Of a DNA stretch of 64,000 nucleotides, positions 59,020 to 64,000 are shown piece by piece. The notes under the pieces were generated by a model. That model saw nothing but the letters and a program-made list of their open reading frames with translations, ran no database searches and was not told the DNA's origin. How positions within the stretch are numbered: position 1 is the first letter of the stretch; every line of letters begins with the position of its first letter. The stretch spans positions 1-64,000 of the forward strand of contig CAZVWE010000002.1 of NCBI GenBank assembly GCA_964631345.1. The letters are read 5' to 3'. This DNA is from MGBC163016 sp964631345. GTDB taxonomy: Bacteria; Actinomycetota; Coriobacteriia; Coriobacteriales; Eggerthellaceae. A program made the translations under genes and the position numbers.

Positions 59020-61783
59020 CATCGTTAATCGCTTTATATAGTTTGCTGATTTCGATAGGTTTTGCAACATGGCCATTCATGCCGCTCTGTATAGCTTTTT
59101 GTCTATCGGAATCAAACGCATCTGCGGAAAGCGCAATGATCGGGATTGTCGCAAGAGCTTTGTTGTCTAATTTGCGTATAGCACGTGCCGCGTCGTAGCC
59201 GTTCATATTTGGCATTTGAATATCCATGAGAATAAAATCGTAGTATCCAGGATTTGAGCGTTCTACGCTTTCGATTGCCTCAATACCATCATTGGCACAT
59301 TCAACAATAAAGCCTTCATCCTCAAGTAATGTCGTTGCGATTTCTTGATTAAACGCATTGTCTTCCACTAACAGCAATCGTGTGCCTTTTAGCTTGTCAA
59401 GAACAGCTATTGTGGCGTCTGTCGTGTTGTTGTCTTTGTAATTTTCAGCAATTGCGAACATAAGCGTTATGGTAAAAGTACTGCCACATCCAAGCTGTGA
59501 TTGGACTTCTATTGTTCCATTCATTAATTCAACTAAGCTTTTTGTGATTGCAAGTCCTAACCCTGTTCCTTGGATTCCGCTTACTGTTGATGTGCGTGCA
59601 CGTTCAAATGGGGTAAACAGCAAGCTTTGAAAGCTTTCATCCATTCCGATGCCGTTGTCTTTTACGCTGATCTTATAGCAGATAAAACCATGAGGTGCAG
59701 GCAGTTTATCATCTGATGACACGCAAACATGTCCTCCACCTTTTGTGAATTTAATTGCGTTGCTAACCAAGTTTAAAAGGATTTGATTTATTTTTAATTT
59801 ATCGCAATAGATAACGGTATCGGCAAGTTTGGAGTCATCCATTTCTAGGGTTATTCCATGTGCCTGTGCTTCTGGAAGCGCCATGTCTTTGATGTTTTCA
59901 AGAATGGATTTCATACTGCATGCTTGTTCATCAAGTTCTGTAACGCCGCTCTCAATTCGTGACATATCCAAAATGTCATTGATTAAATTTAAAAGATGGG
60001 CGCTTGATGATTTGATTTTCTCCAAGTAATCTTCAACAGTAGCTTTTGAATCCATGTGTCCTAATGCAAGCTCTGTAAATCCCATGATTGCATTCATGGG
60101 GGTTCGGATATCATGTGACATGTTGCTCAAGAAATTGCTTTTAGCCTCATTAGCTGCGTTCATTTCAACGAGCGATTCTTGAAGCAGCGCTTTTTGCTCT
60201 AACTCATCGCGAATTTCAGCATCAACGTTTTTGATACCCATAACAGCCAAATGCTTGTTAGGCCAATCACCTGTACGAGCAAATGTAATTTGGCGATATT
60301 CAGTTTTCCCATCGAGATTAGCTTGGTAGATGCTTTCGACATGCTGTTCTACTGAAAGTCTATCTATAAGGTTGTTTCGATTAGTCCAATCGAGTACATG
60401 CTCACGCTCTTCTTCATGTATTCGCATCTTGCTGTATTCGACCATCGTATTTTCTAAAATGATGTGGTCATTAAATATTTCGCCTAGTATGTTTTGTGAA
60501 TCGTTATCTATAAGGCGAATGAGACTTCCTTCACCTGTGTCTAAATCGAACATACACACAACGATATAGTCCGAAGCAAGCGCATTTACGATATCTCGTT
60601 GGCGTCTTTGTCGTATTTGTTCGTCTAATTTTTGAGCTGTGACATCAAGTAAGAATCGCTGATAAAGAGGCTTTCCATCTTTTTCAACAAGCTTGACGCT
60701 GCCCATGACATAAGTTGTTGAGCCATCGTCTCTTACAACTCGATATTCAACAGAGGTTGTGTCCCCTTTGTCTTTAAGTGCTGAGATTTTTATTCTCAAA
60801 GGTTCTTGATCATCTATGTGAACGGTTGGGGCAACCATATGAAAGCCCGCTTTTTCAAGATCCTCTTTTGATTTATATCCCAAAATATCTAACGCTGCTT
60901 GATTTATGCTGTCGATTTTTGAACCATCAATTGAATGCGTAATGATGCCGCAATCAAGCGATGTGAATATGTTTTCTAAAGCCGCATTTTTTTCGATAAG
61001 GCCATTTTTGAATTCGCGCTCTTGTGTTATGTCGACCCCAATGCCAACGGTTCCCATTACCGAGCCGTCTATGTCATATAGGGGGCTTTTGTATGTGGTT
61101 AGAACGCGGTTGCCCTCTGCTGTGTCAATTACTTCTTCTGAGATGCATGTCTTACGTGTAGACATGACCTCTTCTTCTGATGCAATACACTGAGGATCAT
61201 CTTGTTCAACATCCCAGATATATGCATGTCGCTGGCCATGGACTTGCTCTTTAGTCTTTCTTACGGTTTTGCAGAATGCCTCATTTACCTTTTCATGAAT
61301 TCCATCTTTTGTTTTGAACCATATGAGGTTAGGTGTTGAATCCATTGCCACATCAAGAAACTGCGCAGTTTGCCAAGCATCTGCCTTGTACTTTTGTTCG
61401 CGAAGCCACTTTGAGAATCTAAATGTTGCCTCTGCGACGGTTATTGGAGATGTCCATATATCTTCAAATAGACAAAGATCGGAATCATAACTTGCTACAC
61501 TTTGAGAATCCGTAATTAGTATCAACTGGGTTTTGCTATCTAAATCATTTCTGTCTAAATCATTTGCAAGTTGAATAACTTGTTTTGAGTCTATATCTAA
61601 ATCTTCTGTATTTAGAATGATTAGATCGTAATGCGAGGATGGCGTTTCTTCTAATGTGGATTTACTGATGGATTTTGGCTCTATTGTTAAGGTAATCCCT
61701 TCAGGGGCGTCCACAGTTGCAAATGAATTTGCAACACTTTCAGATATTCCTATAAGACAAACTGTAAGACGGTATTGATACAT
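59000..61783 (-). CDS. PAS hybrid sensor histidine kinase with receiver domain
   Basis: A 927-aa signalling protein without membrane helices. A degenerate receiver-like N-terminus (residues 1-125, HYDLIILNTEDLDI) is followed by PAS domains (about 138-260, 265-385, and a third region to 540). The dimerisation domain has His near 557 in NMSHDIRTPMNAIMG, then the ATPase (NAIKFTKGGGH, DNGIGMD, GTGLGLAI, about 680-760) and a C-terminal receiver (LLVEDNAFNQ, phospho-acceptor Asp near 852 in LMDIQMPN). It lacks an Hpt domain, so a separate phosphotransfer protein or c-di-GMP output is needed. Its 3' end overlaps the convergent gene by 20 bases. Confidence 0.92.
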   Translation of the reverse strand: MYQYRLTVCLIGISESVANSFATVDAPEGITLTIEPKSISKSTLEETPSSHYDLIILNTEDLDIDSKQVIQLANDLDRNDLDSKTQLILITDSQSVASYDSDLCLFEDIWTSPITVAEATFRFSKWLREQKYKADAWQTAQFLDVAMDSTPNLIWFKTKDGIHEKVNEAFCKTVRKTKEQVHGQRHAYIWDVEQDDPQCIASEEEVMSTRKTCISEEVIDTAEGNRVLTTYKSPLYDIDGSVMGTVGIGVDITQEREFKNGLIEKNAALENIFTSLDCGIITHSIDGSKIDSINQAALDILGYKSKEDLEKAGFHMVAPTVHIDDQEPLRIKISALKDKGDTTSVEYRVVRDDGSTTYVMGSVKLVEKDGKPLYQRFLLDVTAQKLDEQIRQRRQRDIVNALASDYIVVCMFDLDTGEGSLIRLIDNDSQNILGEIFNDHIILENTMVEYSKMRIHEEEREHVLDWTNRNNLIDRLSVEQHVESIYQANLDGKTEYRQITFARTGDWPNKHLAVMGIKNVDAEIRDELEQKALLQESLVEMNAANEAKSNFLSNMSHDIRTPMNAIMGFTELALGHMDSKATVEDYLEKIKSSSAHLLNLINDILDMSRIESGVTELDEQACSMKSILENIKDMALPEAQAHGITLEMDDSKLADTVIYCDKLKINQILLNLVSNAIKFTKGGGHVCVSSDDKLPAPHGFICYKISVKDNGIGMDESFQSLLFTPFERARTSTVSGIQGTGLGLAITKSLVELMNGTIEVQSQLGCGSTFTITLMFAIAENYKDNNTTDATIAVLDKLKGTRLLLVEDNAFNQEIATTLLEDEGFIVECANDGIEAIESVERSNPGYYDFILMDIQMPNMNGYDAARAIRKLDNKALATIPIIALSADAFDSDRQKAIQSGMNGHVAKPIEISKLYKAINDVMSEED

Positions 61784-61856
61784 CTATCCTCCGTTCAAAG
61801 TATCTATTTAGTATATAGGTGTAGCTCACTTACGTCATGTGTTACCATCGAATTTA

Positions 61857-61941
61857 CAAGGGGAGCTGGAGTAAGTCCGGCTGAGAGGAAGACCAGTCTT
61901 CGACCCGTGAACCTGATCTGGGTAATGCCAGCGTAGGGACC
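61857..61941 (+). promoter_or_regulatory. TPP (thiamine pyrophosphate) riboswitch
   Basis: THI-box elements in order: GGGGAGCTGGA, GGCTGAGAGGAAG, a variable stem, then GACCCGTGAACCTGATCTGG and GTAATGCCAGCGTAGGGA. The conserved CUGAGA and ACCUGAU-GGxUAAUxCC blocks are all visible. A terminator hairpin follows at 61959, so ligand probably causes early termination. Confidence 0.97.
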
Positions 61942-61958
61942 ATAACTCTTAAAGCTCG

Positions 61959-61983
61959 GTCCCGCAATTGGCGGGACTTTTTC
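61959..61983 (+). terminator. riboswitch-controlled terminator
   Basis: GTCCCGC (61959-61965) pairs with GCGGGAC (61971-61977), followed by TTTTT. It is the likely expression platform of the TPP riboswitch and is 23 bases before the first gene. Confidence 0.9.
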
Positions 61984-62005
61984 GTTTCGCCGGAAAGGAG
62001 AGCAT

Positions 62006-62338
62006 ATGGAATGTGCTGTTGCAATACAGATCCTTCCTATGGATGCACCTGATGATGACGAGGTCTGTCGTGTAGTAGATGAGGTCATTGACTACATCAA
62101 AACATGTCCGGTGACGTTATTTGTAGGGCCGTTCGAATCTACATTTGAAGGTGAATACGATGTATGCATGGATGTGCTTCGTGAGTGCGTGAAAGTTGCA
62201 CATGATGCAGGGTCAGACAAAGTGATGGCGTATGCAAAGATCGATTACAGGCCGAACGGGGATTTGCTTCGTACGGAGAAAAAGGTTGGAAAATACGCCA
62301 GTTTAAATGAATTATCAGGAATGGTAGATGCCTCTTAA
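62006..62338 (+). CDS. thiamine-binding MTH1187/YkoF-type protein
   Basis: A 110-aa protein, first gene under the TPP riboswitch. ECAVAIQILPM opens a ferredoxin-like fold, and VTLFVGPFESTFEGEYDVCM is the conserved ligand-binding stretch of MTH1187/YkoF proteins, which bind thiamine or its pyrimidine (HMP). AAAGGAGAG precedes the ATG. Its stop overlaps the permease start by 11 bases. Confidence 0.88.
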   Translation: MECAVAIQILPMDAPDDDEVCRVVDEVIDYIKTCPVTLFVGPFESTFEGEYDVCMDVLRECVKVAHDAGSDKVMAYAKIDYRPNGDLLRTEKKVGKYASLNELSGMVDAS

Positions 62339-63131
62339 AAGGTGGGTTCCACCTACAGCTACGATTGCAGGATTAATTTGTCTATGGCAGGTAGCCTGTT
62401 CGTTTGGATGGGTGCCGTCTTTCATGCTTCCAAGTCCTGTAGATGTGACGTTGGCTTTTATAGATGACGCCGATCTAATTACATCGCATGCACTTACCAC
62501 TCTTTCTGAAGCGGCACTTGGACTTGGGATTGGTGTAGCTATCGGGTTTTTAATCGCATGCTTAATGGAGCGATTTAGCGTTATTGATGCAGCTTTATCG
62601 CCAATAGTTACTGTGTCTCAAACAATTCCTACTGTAGCTATTGCGCCACTTCTTGTTTTATGGCTTGGCTATGACATGCTGCCGAAGATCGTTTTGGTGG
62701 CGCTCACAACATTTTTTCCAATAACCGTGGCGTTATCAAGTGGGTTTAAGTCTGCCGACCCGGATGCAATCGATCTTTTGCGCACCATGGGAGCAACCAG
62801 GTTTCAAATATTTAGATATGCGAAGCTTCCTGCCGCAGCGGGGTCTTTTTTCGCAGGCCTTCGCATAAGTGCGACTTACGCAGTGGTTGGGGCTGTTGTT
62901 GCGGAATGGCTCGGGGGTTTTCAGGGTCTTGGTGTGTATATGACAAGAGTTAGAAAATCGTATGACTACGCAAGCATGTTTGCGGCCATTGTCGTTATAG
63001 CTGTGGTTTCTTTGGCTTTGATGGGATTAACGAAATTACTTGAGCGGGTTTGCATGCCGTATCTTCGTTCAACTGAAAAAAATTCTGTTTACAAAAATGA
63101 AAATAGGGAAGGTAAATCTCATGATGAATAG
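62328..63131 (+). CDS. thiX: ABC transporter permease for thiamine precursor
   Basis: A 267-aa permease with about six helices. The EAA-type loop is DPDAIDLLRTMGATRFQIFR, and PSFMLPSPVDV is the usual opening of SsuC/ThiX permeases. It overlaps the binding-protein gene on both sides in the order YkoF-like, ThiX, ThiY. The TPP riboswitch makes a thiamine precursor (HMP or related) the likely substrate. An ATPase gene (ThiZ) is expected past the window edge. Confidence 0.88.
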   Translation: MPLKRWVPPTATIAGLICLWQVACSFGWVPSFMLPSPVDVTLAFIDDADLITSHALTTLSEAALGLGIGVAIGFLIACLMERFSVIDAALSPIVTVSQTIPTVAIAPLLVLWLGYDMLPKIVLVALTTFFPITVALSSGFKSADPDAIDLLRTMGATRFQIFRYAKLPAAAGSFFAGLRISATYAVVGAVVAEWLGGFQGLGVYMTRVRKSYDYASMFAAIVVIAVVSLALMGLTKLLERVCMPYLRSTEKNSVYKNENREGKSHDE

Positions 63132-64000
63132 ACAAATTGTGGCAACTTGGAAGGGTGCTACAGCGGCTTTTATTGCAGCGGCGTTTATTGGCATTATTGC
63201 AATATGTGGATTAATTTGCGGATGCTCAAGCCAGCGTGATGCATCCTCTAATTCAGGCGCAACCAACGAATCGTCTGCGGACAAGGATTTAACCAAAATA
63301 GACTTTGTTCTTGACTACACGCCAAATACAAATCACACAGGAATATATGTTGCTATAGAAGAAGGCTATTACGCAGAGGAAGGTCTAGACGTTTCAGTTA
63401 TTCAGCCTCCGGAGGACGGTGCTGATGCTTTGGTTGCATCAGGTAAGGCTCAGCTCGGAATGAGCTATCAAGATGTTATGGCAAATTATTTAGGCTCAGA
63501 TGATCCTTTGCCAGTAACTGCTGTAGCGGCGGTAATACAACACAATACATCGGGTATTGTGAGTACAGAGTCCGCAGACATCACGCGTCCAAAGGACATG
63601 GAAGGCAAGCGTTATGCTACATGGAACCAAAACGTTGAGCAGGCGATCGTAAAAACCGTTGTTGAGAAAGATGGTGGAGATTTTTCTTTGGTAGATCTTG
63701 TTCCTATTGGAAATTCCGATGAGGTATCAGGACTTAAAGCGGACATGTTTGATGCTAGTTGGTGCTATGAAGCATGGGCCTACCAAAATGCAGTTGTTCA
63801 AGAATACCCAGTTAATTACTTTAGCTTTATATCCATTGACCCGACTTTTGATTTTTATACTCCAGTGATAATTGCAAATGACGATTTTTTGGCAAATGAC
63901 CCAGATACTGTACGTGCATTTCTTGCCGCCACTCAAAAAGGTTATGAATTTGCAGCTGAACACCCGGATGAGGCGGCTCAAATTCTAGTAGATGCGGTAC
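63121..64000 (+). CDS. thiY: THI5/NMT1-like substrate-binding lipoprotein, 3' end beyond the edge
   Basis: Open from the ATG at 63121 (or 63124) to the right edge: 293 codons, no stop. A hydrophobic signal helix (AAFIAAAFIGIIAICGLI) ends with a probable lipobox ICGC. The mature part starts TKIDFVLDYTPNTNHTGIYV, the hallmark of THI5-type pyrimidine-binding proteins, and VAIEEGYYAEEGLDVSV follows. It overlaps the thiX stop by 11 bases, with GGAAGG upstream. Confidence 0.9.
   Translation, partial: MMNRQIVATWKGATAAFIAAAFIGIIAICGLICGCSSQRDASSNSGATNESSADKDLTKIDFVLDYTPNTNHTGIYVAIEEGYYAEEGLDVSVIQPPEDGADALVASGKAQLGMSYQDVMANYLGSDDPLPVTAVAAVIQHNTSGIVSTESADITRPKDMEGKRYATWNQNVEQAIVKTVVEKDGGDFSLVDLVPIGNSDEVSGLKADMFDASWCYEAWAYQNAVVQEYPVNYFSFISIDPTFDFYTPVIIANDDFLANDPDTVRAFLAATQKGYEFAAEHPDEAAQILVDAV

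Overview
The window looks like the chromosome of a low-GC member of the Coriobacteriia (Actinomycetota). The grounds are two soluble two-subunit molybdopterin oxidoreductases with ferredoxin-like partners, an ECF vitamin transporter, DUF4418, DUF4430 and YARHG-type surface proteins, CCA-encoded tRNAs and frequent GTG/TTG starts. The class is inferred from gene content; no rRNA is present to test it.

Layout. 1-13450: a tRNA-Arg cut by the window edge, citrate synthase, tRNA-Ser(UGA), tadA, ispE, tRNA-Ser(GCU) on the minus strand, a cobalamin riboswitch followed by an ecfT-ecfAA'-ecfS transporter, a DUF2207 protein, a drug/metabolite exporter, a shikimate kinase-like gene, an amidohydrolase and a universal stress protein. 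13482-29564: an integrated element of about 16 kb inserted in the 3' half of the initiator tRNA gene and bounded by 51-bp identical direct repeats. It carries integrase, a CGNR-type protein, an excisionase-like protein, a VapE-type replication ATPase, an oriT-like cluster of inverted repeats, MobC (no relaxase), then a defence-like operon (RHH regulator, 1637-aa Type ISP restriction-modification enzyme, YobI-like membrane NTPase, RhuM-Doc/Fic fusion) and a YafQ/DinJ-type toxin-antitoxin pair. The element backbone is visibly richer in G+C than the flanks, while the YobI-like gene is more AT-rich.

29831-38344: MFS transporter, VanZ/RDD protein, PadR-DUF1700 pair, MerR/TipAS regulator, an arsenosugar-type radical SAM enzyme with its peroxidase-like companion, cysteine synthase and a Crp/Fnr regulator. 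38492-41468: first molybdoenzyme pair, divergent from the Crp/Fnr gene. 41568-44803: the most unusual locus, an isolated 982-aa Cas9 homologue with no cas1, cas2 or csn2. Its HNH histidine is replaced by tyrosine and the RuvC-III histidine by tyrosine. Upstream on the opposite strand lies a tracrRNA-like sequence, and downstream a single degenerate CRISPR repeat that can pair with it. This looks like a reduced type II system kept, or decaying, as an RNA-guided binding protein.

44914-64000: LOG protein, lipoproteins, Bcr/CflA exporter, YARHG protein, a family-6-type DNA glycosylase, bacterioferritin, a BioB-like radical SAM enzyme, a second molybdoenzyme pair with a structured leader, SlyD-like FKBP and zinc-ribbon genes, an MGMT-fold protein, a large PAS hybrid histidine kinase, and a TPP riboswitch controlling a thiamine-precursor ABC transporter that runs off the right edge.

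How parts work together: two vitamin-responsive riboswitches control two vitamin importers; the molybdoenzymes and the Crp/Fnr regulator suggest anaerobic respiration or dehydroxylation of unknown organic substrates; the integrated element brings anti-phage functions and could be mobilised only with help from another element.
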